NCBI RefSeq assembly: GCF_000699445.3
Contig: NC_067195.1
Location: 61,851,591 to 61,915,590 of the forward strand
Length of the DNA stretch: 64,000 nt
From: Schistosoma haematobium
Taxonomy: Eukaryota > Platyhelminthes > Trematoda > Strigeidida > Schistosomatidae
Direction of reading: 5' to 3'
How positions within the stretch are numbered: position 1 is the stretch's first letter; the number at the start of each line of letters is the position of its first letter. A program made the translations under genes and the position numbers. Shown piece after piece: positions 42,401 to 57,400 of the stretch. The notes beneath the pieces are model-generated. The model was not told the DNA's origin and did not search any database. It saw only the letters and a list, made by a program, of their open reading frames with translations.

Positions 42401-45400
42401 GTCAGCAGTGATACTAACTGTGGCATCATTGATAATCAGTTGAGATTGTTCTCATTCTTTTATAATAATGAACTAATCTCTATGGATTACCAAATTTGAT
42501 AAATATTATGTATTCACTAGTTACCAGTTTTAGGCTAGATTTTACTGAGAAACCGCAAATCGTAGAATAAACAAAGTGTAAAGAGATATAATTATTTATC
42601 AATCGGAATCACGTTATATTATAAACCGATAGAAGTTATAAATGTAGACCGCTGAGTTGTGATTTAATTTCGTAAGTGTACTGTGATCGTTCCAAGACTT
42701 GGAGGTGTTGTATTTCGATCCCTGGTATAGTCATGATATGGCATTCCTTAATTTCTCTCACATAGACTACAGTAATATTACACTATTATTTATAATTTAG
42801 AGCTGTTTTGTAAACAGCTTGCAGATAACTATCTAGGTTCAAGTTTGTATTTTGACATTCAACTATTAATCTCAGTTTGAATGTCTATGATATTAATATT
42901 TTTTTCGCCTAAAACCAGTGTGGACTAATGTAGCTGAGTATCCTTTTGTTTAAAGCATGAAGCTATCATAAATATATAAGCTTTAAGTATATTTTGATAC
43001 TCTTGTTTAGATACATACTAAAGAGTAATAAAACCATAGGAAGTACATCTTATCCAAAAGATATTTGTTAGTATCATGAAACAAAAGTCAATTGATTAGT
43101 GCATATTTAATATACAGTTTTTATTAAATTGAGATGTTATTTCATAATTTTATTAAAACATATTCACTCTAAGTTATAGATATTTTGTTACTTACCGAAA
43201 CCAGAGTTTTAGAACTAATTCATGTGGCGATAAGAGACTGAACAATTACAGTCTTAACATATCAATGGGAAGATTAAAACAAACAATACAAAACGAATTA
43301 ATTCATATTTAGTTATATTAGTGAAAAACTAGATTAGAATTAGTCAACTTTAATTTTATTGAGAAAGGATGACTATTTTGAATCTTAGACTGATATATCA
43401 CAATTCTGTTTCTTATCGGTATTCAAATTCATCTTTTATCTTAATCTATAGAGCAGAAATATTAGTTACAGTCAAAGTTGTATAGAGAATCAGTCACAAA
43501 ATAAAGAGTTACTTCAGTCTTTTCATTAGTTATTGCTGATTGAAAATTAACCCAGTAGTAACTTCACATTTCTTTTTTATTAATCTGTGGTGGAATGAAT
43601 ATTACTAGTGAAAAACCGAAGTTCCAACATCACTGACATTATTAGGTTCTTAGAGTTACTTTTCAGTCCCTCATTTAGCGATTTTAGCATAACTATTAAA
43701 ATCAGTTTGTTAGTTTGGTACAATTTAGAGACTATTTAGTTAAAAAAAATATTCTTTACGTCATACATGAGCTATAAATAGCAAACTCACAGTAAATATT
43801 TACATTGAATAGTCTAGTGCTAAGATATTCATTCATAGTTAATAAAGGCTAACAAAATGATATAGAGAGGGGGTTAACAAAAACACGTACAAACGCCAAT
43901 ATCTGCAATATCAAAGCCATTTAGTTTAGGAAAATCAGAAACACATCTCATCTGTTTCTATTCAACTAGATAACTATACAACCAGGGTAGGTGATTTCTA
44001 ACATTATTTTAAAGCTAAAGTGTTGTATATATATACGTGTACATATGTGTGGTCGTGTGTTAATAACTTCTGCATAATTTAAGATTATTTGCAAAAAAAG
44101 TATGCTCAAGTTGAGTTTATCACAGTCTACTCATATAAATACAGTAAATACTAAACATATTAGAATCAGATAAAATTTATCCAATGAATTCTTAAATTCT
44201 TATTGTAGATTACATTTATTTTTCTGTTAAATTAGAAAATTCTAAAAAAGGGTATTGTAGATGATCTAGTTTCTTTCCTTCTTTCTTTCTCTCTCTAAAT
44301 GAATTTACACTAAGTTAGAAATTTTATAAGACTATACCTCATAAACGTTGTAAGTTTTATAACTTGCATATTTTATTCGAATATAAACATTGTTTTCAGT
44401 CTGTATATAGTTACAGTCATGTAACTTAACTAAATAAATTGGGTTATTAAATAGTTAAGTTGAGTGAACCTTATGTTCATATTATATTTTCTTATTTTAA
44501 CTACTTTTTTATTTCTTTCATTCTTTTTATGTTAGTTCTTCAAATTTTCATTCTGATAATATTTGAAACTAGTGAAGATGACTTGAAATCTTTTGATACT
44601 ACACTTATACATGATACAACAGTTTTGGATGATTTAAGAAAAAGTATGATAATTTATACTTCATCCAAACAAATATGATTCACAGTTGTAGTTAGTTATG
44701 TGGTGGTCACTAATAGTTTTCATGCCTTTACCTATAAATAAGCTAAAATACATTCTGAAAATAAACCATGAGTGTGTTGCAATAGCATATAATTTATATC
44801 TTATAGAACGTCAGAAATGATCGTAAGGTAAATCAGAATCCATGAAGCGACATCATAATGTATCGCATTCTTAGTGAATAGTCAAAGAATGTCAGAAAGT
44901 GTAGTGATGTACGACCAGATATCGTTTATATTCTGGGGCAAATTTTCCCTATGAAACTTAGCATTTAATCCTTATGCAATATGTAACTACCATGTATTCA
45001 ATGGTTTATTATAGTCTGTAATTTTATACATGAATAAAACCACTAGCATGCCTAGGAATTACTTTCTGAGCACAAACAACAATATGTTTTTTGTGCAAAA
45101 CATTGAATTTCTATCTCCAGTTTTCATGAACACTCTGTGACTAATCTATTGAAACTGATGTCTTGTTTTTGTATTATCTCGAGTGATCTCTTCATATATT
45201 TTTTTGCTTTATACATACATGCCATTTCTTTCAGTCCCCATGATAGAACACTAGTTGATTACAGTCTTCAGCCAATTAACCATAAGGTATCATCTAATTG
45301 ATTTCCAAAAATATAGTCTCCACTTTTTAAAAAAGTTAATATCCAGTAAATGTTGTTCTAGATATTATTAATATCCTCTCGTGATTTTATTGAACAGTAC

Positions 45401-48400
45401 TGAAGACTAAATCAGTGGAGAAAGATCTTATAAGAATGTTATTAAATCGATATGAACAATTTGGTATAATTGGACGACCAGTAAATGACAGTAAAATTAA
45501 AGTTGATGTTCGTTATGGATTACAACTTTTCCAAATTTTGGATTTGGATGAGAATAAACAAATTCTGCGAACTAACTGTTGGTGTATGCATGTAAGTACA
45601 TTTCAAAACTGTAAAGATATACTACGATAGATAAAATTATTTTTTATTATAGTAAGGAAATATATATATATATATATACATATATATGAGTTGTTTATAA
45701 GTAAATACTATTCGTATTTACTTACTGATCACAAAAGAAGCAGTAGTAATCAACATTTTTTGCATACAAAGTCAATCACCAAGAAAACTTATTTTGATCA
45801 ATATCTCCAATAGCTTTCGCTCCAAACAGTCATTATAAAACATGACGAGAAGTCGACGAAAAGATGTATTCATTAATACTGTGTTTTTCAGTACCATAAT
45901 ATAAATTACAGATTAATTCATATCAGTAAAATCTGCTACTAGAACTATTCACTTGACACAAAATATGAAGACAAACTTTAATATGGTTGTTTAACCACCC
46001 GAAGATATAGAAGTTAGGCTATATACATGTAGGGAATAGTACCTGTGTAATGTATCAGACTGCTGACAAATTAAACTAAATTTCCTTTGTAAAGTAACCA
46101 AAATCTCGTCAGAAACTATATTATAGCAAAAAAACTGACAGTCAAATAGTGTGAAATGTACATATATGTTAAGCTTCCGTCCTAGCTTGATATTATTGTT
46201 GATCACCATGGACGAGTTATATCAGGGCAAGTAAAAATATTTAGGGATATGGATTTATGATTTATGTTTCCAGTAGAAAGTCAAGAGCAAGACGTCAGTT
46301 GTTTTATATTACAATAAGTAAACATATTTGATATGAAATATCTGGACATTTTTACTACAAGGTCATACAGATGTTGCAAGTGACCTCATCAGAACAGCTT
46401 CTACTTACAGATATGTTGAGTACAATGACTAGGGTAATTCATGAATCACGGTTGTGATCGAGCAGTTAATTAAAACAATTTTAATATTTTAAGATTGACA
46501 ACGTAAAGTTTATCAGTATCGCTGTATTTTTTCTTATGCTAGTGCTGCTCACTCTTTAAGAAGAACCATTCACATACGAGATAATAAACAGTTTCGCCTT
46601 TATCTTCACGGATTACTAAATCTTTTCCTTTTCACCACAAAATGGATGTGGTGTCATTCATAAATGCTTGAATTAAATAATGAGTGAAACGTATATGTTA
46701 TTTGGAATACTTTAAAACTATTGCCTGCTTGCTAATTCTAGATGTTATCGCATTGTCTATGAAACAAGAATGAGACTAATTTTTTATAGTGACCTCAATT
46801 TGATATGTCAAGAGACGAGGGTTGTATCATAAGTATTTGTGTCTGACTTTTTCATATACGCAGCCAGTCCTGTCAAATAAAATTTTAATTTGTGTCACGG
46901 AAAATTTGATAAAAAATCAGTGAAATATTCTGATAAATATTTATTAACTAAATAAATAACTAAAAGAACTATCCTCCAGTCAGCTCATATTTGATAGTGA
47001 TACCTATATTCAGAATACAGTGAATTAAATAAAAATGTAGAAGTTTATTGTTGAATGTAATTAGCTCTCAACCATTTAGTTACAACTTTAAAAAATCTCC
47101 AGTAGCTGAGTTTAGGGTATCTGAATAGTTTCATTAATCTGAATGATCAAAACCTGCTCAAAATCCAGTACTCGTGCATTGTGAAATATAACTTATTGTG
47201 GTGGACATTATATTTGCTGACAGACATGTACTTTATGAAAGTTACACACGAATCTAAGTTAGACAGCCACTGAAAACACTAAGCACTAGACGGCCGTTTC
47301 TTCCTAGTATGGGACGACTTAAGAGTGAGCATTCAAGAGCCCGCTAGCGGGAATTAAACTTTGTGAATGACAGAGCATACGATTAAGTCTAAGTGACTTT
47401 TCTGTTATTCTGTAATTATAGATACATTCTGATAAATCATAAGTTATTTTGATGAGAAATGTCAAAATTTTAAACAGACAAGGGTGTCTCTTGTTAAACT
47501 ACAAAAAACCAAATTAAACTTTTTAAAAATCAATTTAAACAACGCCTTTCGATTAAATGAACAGAACGAAGAGTATTGAGAATTGTTGACTTATAGATGA
47601 AATTTTAGATAGTGAGGTTGTTGTAGAAAAAATGTATTCGACAATTTGTGGTCAGAATTCACAGTTGTATTCAAAGTGTTTCTGAACAATTATTCATCAT
47701 TTCACTCTATAGATACTTTTCTCTAGTTTGAAGATTTACGCGGTCGGAAAAATCCCAGAAAGTCGTAACATATTGTTGATAATATTTTAAGTACCTGAAT
47801 TATATGTTTGACATCTATAATTTGAGTATCTGTAAATTATTCTAGAAATGGACTGATTCCCTCCTTCGTTGGAACGAAAGTGAATATGGAAATATTAAAA
47901 CAGTTCGTATATTTCCATCACAGATTTGGACTCCTGACATTAAACTGTATAATTTGTGAGTAATGTAATTTCTATATAAAACAGTTTTGCAAGTGAACTA
48001 ATTGACATTTTGATTTCTTTACATTCTCTACTGTAACATCTAAATAACTGTTTGAATCCCTATGATGGGTCTTTAGCGAATGTATGTAATGGTACAAACA
48101 GTATCATCAACATAATATGTGCTTGATATTTGAAGAGTTCATTGAAATGATGAATCAATTTAAGTTAGATCATCACTTAAAAACTGGAAGCACTGAAGAG
48201 CCGTATGGAACTCCTTCTGTTTCATGATTGACCTTTTGTGGTGTATTGAACTTTTAATTTCTGAAACATTTTTAACCAAAGAATTAAATTAATAAAAAGT
48301 GTTAAGTTACATTTCTAATTTACTGCGTAAAAGTCAATTTGGTGGAAGTAAAATTTGAATAAGTCATCTTTACTACTACTCAGAGGGATATGTTTATTAT

Positions 48401-51400
48401 TGATTTCATATAATGTTTAATCCCTCTAGGCTTGATAGAAAGGAAAGCCCGACAATCCATCCAAGTTAAATCGTTCATCCAAACAACTGCATTTAATTTT
48501 ATTCATTTCTCACACCATTTGTACACATAAACACACAAAGTTTAGCTCTAACCTTTCATATTACCAATTTTACACTTTACATATTCATCAGCATATACAC
48601 AAATGCACTCGGTGATGTCTTTAACAGAGTCACCTTGACTAAATGACAATAATGATATAATTATACATTCTTTGATTTTGATTGATCTAAATATTTTATT
48701 ATATTCCTTCATGTCACATAAACTTGTGTTAATTTAGTTTGGTTATTTATTTATTTCATAGAAGTGGATTACACTGAGTCATGATACGTGAGAAAGTTCA
48801 GTTTCTATGCTTCAAGACATTACAAATATTATCATAATTTTACTACTGATTGTGATAAATTTTATTTTACTCTGTTTTATTGATAATACCTTAAGGAATT
48901 TCGATACCTTAAATCTTTATCTGTTAAGGTGCACAAATATCGGATATTCTATATTTCTTTCTGGAAGTGATTACTTATTACGGTTACAAGCTATGGAAAC
49001 TATCTTCATTCATGTGGATGAATCATGTTCGGATCATTCAGATATGTGATCTAATAATTTTTCGTTTGAATTCAATAAATAAATTGCTGAGATATACATA
49101 ATGTGTATAGGAATGGATATATTTCTCTATAGTATTGGACTTATTTAAATTCTAATTGATGATTGCAGTGTTAAACATGAATTTACTGGTCTTCAACTAA
49201 TTGTTATAATAAGCATTTCTTTTCAATACTTATAGTTGTTTAATATAAGATAATTATTATAGCCAGGTGAATATTGGTTTATATGTTAATAAGTCGAGAA
49301 TTCATTGAGAAATACGTGATTTCAATATGCTGTCTTAGAGTTTACTCAGATAAATAATTTATATGCGTATGTATTTCTTACGTCTCAACTGAACTAGCTA
49401 CTCTGTGTTTATTGGTGCTAGACTCAATGTGATTCCTAGAATAATTTGCATTCACGAATATAAACCTTTGGATAACAACACAATTGTCTAAAGGTCAAAA
49501 GGTCGACATGAGACCTGTAGATCTACAGTTTGATTCCTGTTGGCGAGGTCGTGTATACCCACTGCCTAATTATCTCATACTAGGACGAAACAGATTACCA
49601 GTGATTCCTGGTTTTCACTATTTGACTAACTAAGGTTTGAATATGTTGCAAACAATTAAGCTTGTCCGAGATTTCAAGCTAGGTAAATAGTATTTTGAAT
49701 CGGCTCTTTTCATTATGACTAATTATCGTTAACGAAGTTAAAAGATTTTGTTTGAGTTTGAACTTGAAATGTGACATAATGTTTTAGCTTATGTTAAGTG
49801 AAATGAATGGAAATACACTAGCGTAGATTCATTCTTATCAAGCCTTATATATTTATCTGTGATCTTTTTAGTGCTGATGAACGCTTACGCGAATATAGAG
49901 ACGCTCGTGTTGTGGTCTCAAGTAATGGAGAAACACTATGGCTTCCACAAGCATTATTTAAAAGTACATGTGAAGTTGAGATCACATATTTCCCATTTGA
50001 CACACAGGTTAGCTATTTTCTAATTCACCCAGTAATTTGTTTGTTGTTAATCCTCTCATATTGTGTCTATAAGCACTTAAGGAGTTACATCGATTGCTGT
50101 TTGGGTACTGAGTGACCAAGGGCATAGTTGTCCGATTTTGTTCAAATTCTATCACGTTATGTGCAACGATACTAATATGAGTCAATCAACATCATATGCA
50201 CGGCGCTTCAATGTAAAGTAGTTGGACGTAGACTGTAAGGAACCCAGGGTATAGGATTATTATCGGTTGGAACTTGTCAGTAAATCTCACTCATAATCTC
50301 CAGAGAATTAATGCTTACCGTGGTGTTCTAACTCGTGCCACAAAGTTCCACAGTTTGAGACGCGATTCAGGATTTCCTGCTGGCCAATACGAATCACTTG
50401 ATATCAATTATTGGTCTTTCTTTGAACAATGAGCATTGATTTTTTTGATGATACATTGAGAATTCCATGTGGATACCATCCATGTATTCCGTTGTCATAA
50501 CTTGCAGCATTAGCTCCGTGATTAAACTCAAAAAACAACATATGAAGGTTATAGACATCGATTTTTTACAGACAAAATAAACTATGATACATCATTTCTA
50601 CCATGTAACTGTTATTGGTACATAGAATCTACTTATTTATCAATAAATTTACTTCCATTATCAAGTTTAAATGGTTTAAAAATAAAAAAGTTGTTTGTTT
50701 GTGTGAGAAAACAATTATTTTTTCAAAAACATAGCCCTGATCAATTAGATTTGTGAATTATACCATGAACAAGTTAGTCGAAACTTCGAGACCGTCAGCA
50801 TGAATATCGTTTATTTGCTATTTATCAAAGAAAATGTAAGATAGTACTCTTAATATGATCGATGAGAAATTTTGACGATTACTTCCTTCTGAGAAGAAAG
50901 GATATTCAACACAAACTTGTACTTGAATATTTTAACATTAACAGAATAACTTACCTCAGAAATGAAAAGACTCATTTTTGTGACAGAGTTAGTTAACACT
51001 GATTCATTTCTCATTCACATTAGTAACCTGACAAGAAAGTAATAAAGATGAATCTAATAAGGATAACTTTAATTCTCTGATTTAATTGTCAAATAAAACG
51101 GAAAGCTTAAATAAAGTGAGGTTTGACTTCTCGTTTTAAAATTATTATTTCGAACAGGCCAACAAAGGTCAAACAGTCACACGAACTTAAAAAATCACAT
51201 GAAAAGGGAGATGTTTATTATTTTCTAGACATTACATAGTTCCAAATTCATTTATCTTGTTTGATTCTTTCTTTTACAAGTGTAGTTAATTAACTTCAAA
51301 ATTTTAATCGGAGTCAAAGATTCTACGTATGTATGTGTTGTTCTTAAACGTAAACTTAAGTCAATCAGGAGTCCAACACTAATATATATATATATATATA

Positions 51401-54400
51401 TTCGGCTGAATTATTTAATTTAAAGAGAAAACATAAGAGGACTAACTAAATCCATCAGTTGATCACTTGAATAGATTCTCCATCCTAGATCCAGAGTGTA
51501 CAGCACTTAGGAAAATACTGAATAAAAATGCTTGATCATTCATATCAAATTTATACTTTTTTGTAATACTGATTATCAATAAAATTCAAATTTGTGCTAT
51601 TATATTGTGGAAATATTTGATTTGGCTAAGTCAGTGTAACAAAATGTCACAGTAATTATAACTGTCGCTTAAGTATAATGCTTTTTGGTTGTAGAAGTTA
51701 CAAATTCCATTTATTTCTAGTCAATGCATCATTTACTTTGAATGGATCAAATGAACCATATCTGAATTAGTTACATTACTATTTTGAAAATTAGGCCTAA
51801 CAACTGATGAACTGATGAAACCTAAGAACGAATATCACAAAAATAGTTCAAACAATAATTTTAAAAAAAAAATAAAGAATGGTATTTTCTTTTGTTTATT
51901 TATCACTTTTATTCATGCTAATCAACAGTCAGGATATCTAATATCCTTCATTTATTCGTACAATGCATATCTTTTAATTTCCCAGACCTAATATTCTGTT
52001 GAAAGTTTTGAATGATATTGGTTATACTCATTTGAATGTCATAAATGTGCTGTTTATTAATTTTTTTAATTTTATTGCTTTGCCACCATAAATCTTTCAT
52101 TTCAATCAAGCTATATAATATTTTAATTGAGAAATAATAGAGTAGATCTTTTTAATGATTTTAAAATGGTTTATTATCATGTACAGGAAATTCATTTATT
52201 TAGTTAGCTAAAACGTGTCTTTCATTAAATTACATTAAACTTCATTCTGACAATAAGTCAATTGAAATTAGTATTTGATAAAAAGCAGTTTTTTTGGGAT
52301 CCTATTAAATATCATTTGTCATCGTATATTAGGATTTTTATTTTTAATAATTTAAGTTTAAATGAAGTCATGATACTCCGGGTCACTTCATCTCTTTTGC
52401 ACTAGTCTACAAATTAGACATTTCTTAATTGTAGACAAATGGATCAGAATCCAGTCTTCAATATAACTAATAAGAAAACATTAACTCTTAAGAATGATTA
52501 TAGATATCACTCTTGTTTGAAGTGAAATACAAACTGAAAGAGTCTTAAGAAACTTAGAGTGACATCTTCAAACTTATTTTATACGTATAAGAATAATTTT
52601 GATTTTGTTTGAAAAGAATGTTTCATACCTTTGATTAAATAAATTTTATCTGAGATGTCTTTCTAATTAATAATAACTTCTGATCAATAAAATGAGATAT
52701 AAAATAATAATAAAAGAATAGCACAAAATAATTTCTTTTTATAAAGTTTATACTGAAGTGATAAATTTTTATCTGTGGTCATAGTCAAGTTATTCATCTC
52801 TATACATATCGTGGTTAAATAGTCACTCTATTGATTTTCTAAATATAAACTTCAAGCTAGTCGTTACGATATTGATTCATGTGTGAGTGAGGGGACTTGG
52901 GAATTCATATTTGGATATTATTATGTTTTTACCTTGGTCCGATGACTTTCAATAACTGCTCGTTATTTCGTGTCTGAGCAAATACGAAAAAGAAATTTAT
53001 CATGACTGGATTTTTATATTTCCTGATCAATGTGAGCTTGGAAGATAACTAATTAATAATTAATAAGAGGTTGAAATATGGAATAGTACCAAAATAGGAC
53101 TAGTCAAGCACATGTAGCAAGATATAATTGATATGTGGTTACGATAGTTTTATTGGATTATTTACTGTCACATTAAAAAATATTACCGTTTATCTATTTA
53201 AACAATAACTCTTTCCTATTAATATAGATATGCATGTTAGAATTTGGATCCCTAACGTATGATAGAACTCAAATGGACATATTATGGTGGATTCCAGATT
53301 CACCTCCCATAGAAGAAATGCCATATTTAGACTTCTCAGATTACGTACCAAGTAATGAATGGCGTACGGATGGTGAGAAAGAACGTGAAGTACACCATGT
53401 CAACCGTACTATACAAATTCGATCAGTTAAGAAACATCGACGTCGAAGTCAAACTGTTGGTAACGAAGTGATCACAAGAGAATATCCAGTTTTACGATAT
53501 TTAATACGTTTGAGAAGGAACCCGAGTTTTTATGTATTCATGTTAGTGATTCCATGTGTGTTGTTATCATCTTTAACATTGGTTGTATTTTGGTTGCCTC
53601 CAGAATCTCCAGCAAAAATGATGCTTGGTAAGTGCACTTAATTACATGCATATAATTTCCCAAAAGAATGAACACATTAACATAATTCATAAGGGAAACA
53701 ATATTTCCCCTAAAATGGTGGTTCAGTTATCAGAATTATATTCACTTACAAGTTTGAGTTCACGGCCAATTTACTGATGGTTACAATTACTGACTGTAAG
53801 TTGGTCAGCTTTTAATAAGCAACAGTGATAAATATCCGTCGGAATGTAAATGACTCGTAACCTTATTCGTACAACATCAAGATTCTATAACAACTAAAGC
53901 GAAGCAAGTTCCCAGCTTACTTCCACATTTGTATATATATGTAGAAGCTGAACATTTATTTTGTAAGATATTCATAAATGTGTTTACTTCAATAAGTGTA
54001 GCTTGAGCTGGAGTAACAGATATCGTTATTACTCGCTGAATGACAATGAAGTTGATTTTGAGGATACGCGTCATATCAAGTTAATTTTATTTAGGAGTCA
54101 CATGCTTTTTAAGATCCTTTTGAGGAAAATACGGTGTACATAATTCACAGTTTTTGGTTATATACACCGTAGTTAAATAAAAGGATGTGTCACTTTTAAA
54201 CCTACCCAATAACACTTAGCTCCTCCAACATTTTTTACCACTCGGTAGATAAATACCGGTCGAAACTGCAGTAATACGGTTATTCTGTAGCGTTGCATTG
54301 CAAAATAATCAACTTCGAAACATAGAGCCTCCCGTATTAAAAAAAACACGCAGGTGGCTTACGCAAAACGTTTTCAACAATTTGCTCCTCTATCTACTCC

Positions 54401-57400
54401 AGCCTTCATAAAAGACTTCATCAAAAAACATCGATACTCACCTTGTTTAAAGGTGTCTTATTTTTTGAGTAGCAGTTTACAATCATTTCATTCAGCGTTG
54501 GGAAATCATCAGTGTTATTACTTTCTCAGTGGGATTTTCAATTCTAAGTAGTTCTTATCTGAGATGCTTCTTCGGATAAACTAAAATGAGTCATATATGA
54601 GAAAATTAACAAATTGTTAAAAAATGAGACCGAGAAAATGTTTAGCTTTCATTAGATTTCAGCTTTAATCTTTATGAAATTTATAAACGATTTAGAAATT
54701 ATTTTTAAATGCACGTAAGATAGTCCTGTTGAGAAAAAAAATGCAAAAACCAACTAATTAGCTAATATATATATTTACAAATCTACATACCGCTATTTCA
54801 AATCCCTTGAGGATTATTTACCTACGGATATTCAATCAGGAGCTGAGAAACAGCATCTTAAAATTGTTAGTTTTATCCAAGTTATAAGGCTAATGAAGCG
54901 ACTAAATATTAACTTTCATATATCAACTCAAATTGCAAATCAAATAAATTTGTGGTTAATAAGCTGTAGATGTTTGAGTCCTTAAGTGTAATGTACACCA
55001 ACAATTTTGACTGAAATATTTCATATTTTTCTATATTTTCTGTAGTTTATTGATACAGAAGGTATGCTAATAAATTTAACTAACATTACCTTATTAAAGC
55101 TAATTATTGAAGAATTAATTAATTAATTTAGCTTCATCAAACTTTCTTCACAATTGAAGGTGATCAGATGATCATATTTTCAGAAAATGAAATGATTTAA
55201 GTATTTTTCTACATTAGTAGATTGACTATCATATTCATAAACCAGAAATAGATCACTATTATTAGAAAATTATTGGATTTATTAACCAAAATAGTTAAAT
55301 GAATATGAGCACCATATGTCTACACTGAGCACATAATTATTGATTACATCAAGATTTGTAAATAGTCAAGACATTGATGTATTTCAGATCTTCACTTAAG
55401 TAAAATAAGTGAATGAATACTTATGTATGCGAAATAATCTTAGTATTATAAGTTACATTGAAATCTGACCTAAGTTCATGTTTTTCTGAAAACAGTAAAA
55501 TGACTATGTTCTAGTCACATATTTAAAAGTCTTATAAGTGATAAATAGTGTGTTGGGAATAGTGTCCACTACTTATATAATAACAACTTTGTTATTCATC
55601 AAAGTCTAAGAGTAAGAACAACCGAATTCGGACTGTAAAAGTGATTTAATGCAAATCAAAAGAAGTTCATTCGAAAATGTTTGGAAGAAACACACTCTGA
55701 ATAAATTATAAAAGCTTAGACCTCGAATCAGTTTGAAATTACAAAGCATATTTAGATAAACAAATATTTTTGGTTGATAAGAAAATCGTTATTTGTTTAT
55801 ATGTTTTAAAGCCAACTTTTAAAATGAACTATTGTCAAAAACGCAACCTTATAAGGAAATAACAAGGCTTCTAAAAGTGACTAAACACTATCAATTTCAT
55901 CCGGAAAAATGTGTTCAACATTTCTGTACATATTCACATCGATCAAACTTGTTTTAAATTAATACTGAAAATCTCTATTGATAATTCATAACTATTTGAT
56001 GAATTCAATTAGCTTAGAGAATCTGACATCACTAAAAATATTTATGTAGGCTGTAAAAGTATTTTTTCCAAACTTTAGCATTGAATTACATTCACGACTT
56101 TGTAAAACCACTTCCATTGATGATAAGTATATATCAACTACTGAGTGTTTTGTAGGACATAACCAAAAAAATGTACCTTCACATACCTCACATTCTAGAT
56201 TAATTGGTTTCTATATTCCCGTAAACCATCTAAGTTTTAATTCATTTTCAGCATTCATAATCTATGTTTAATATGGTAAATATTTCTTTAGTACATTTAG
56301 TGCTCATATTGTTTATAAATGTTGTGATATTTAGTTTCAGAAATCCCATCTGAGTTTTTCACCATAATGAATAAGAGGGGCATTATCTTGTCTACACAGT
56401 AAAGTAAATGTTTACGAGAACCCGAAAATGTAGGATTAATATAGAAACATTTAAATAAATGGTATCAATCTTTGAAAAAACTGTGATCTAGTAAACATAT
56501 TTTAATTAGAGAAATCCAAATTTTATTTCAAGCATTGCTTACATGTAATAACTAGTTAGCTATCTTGACTTATGATTAGAATGGGACTATATTAAAAATA
56601 GCAATTTTTAAACGAACACAGAAACTGGTATCGGTTGATTAAATCAGGTACATTTGATCTAAGTTGTTTAAAAAACTGTTTGCTGATCGTTCAGGAACTT
56701 AAAAATGTGATTTGACAATAACTTACTACTATTACGATAAAGAAAAAGCATAATGGTAGATGATATATAAAAGTCGGTGAGTAGCCTTTTGGACAAATAT
56801 GTATTATTTGGAGTTCAAGAAAATTAAATATATATTTTTTAAGGGATTTGAAATAGTAATATTTGGATTGGTAATCCGAAATACTTTACTGGATTACCTA
56901 GATAGACTGAAATATATGCATTCGGTAGATTGCCTATAACATAATCTAAGAAGGACAAACATTTTATTAGTGCTTTGCTGATCCCTATAGAAGATAAAAT
57001 CAGTACTGAGCAAACTTTAGATATTTACTTTTCGAAATTTAACTTAATATACCAGTCCTTTCTTCAAAATATTTTCTATTTGAGTCAAATTTTTGTTGTT
57101 TGGAGCACCCTTTTAAAATAACATTTTGTGCTACCATAACCAATTGAGTAACCTTAAAACTAATCTACGTTTATTTTAAATTAAAATGATTTCGTTCACT
57201 GAGATCTTCAAAGTTTTATCCATTTTCCTTTGCAAATTATAAATGCAAATAAATGATAATATTACCAAGTAACAGTTTGGCCGGTGTTTGATTTAAGATA
57301 ATGACTATTTGTTCATTATATGGTGTGAAAAATATGCTCTCAAAAAGTGTGCCATTAATTTCATTTTTGATCAATTATTTATAAATACATAGGATTATCA

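Noticed and set aside
44460..44678. 72-codon hydrophobic frame in gene B intron 1
   Set aside because: Starts with TTG, is AT-rich and matches no exon of the paralogues; hydrophobic frames arise easily in AT-rich DNA.
48807..49049. 80-codon hydrophobic frame in gene B intron 3
   Set aside because: No family similarity, no counterpart in intron 3 of gene A, and intronic position.
53228..53627. Gene B as an assembly duplicate (haplotig) of gene A
   Set aside because: Exons outside the identity tracts differ at 12-20 % of bases, introns are unrelated in length and content, and the signal peptides differ, so B is a real paralogue. An error limited to exon 5 is still possible.
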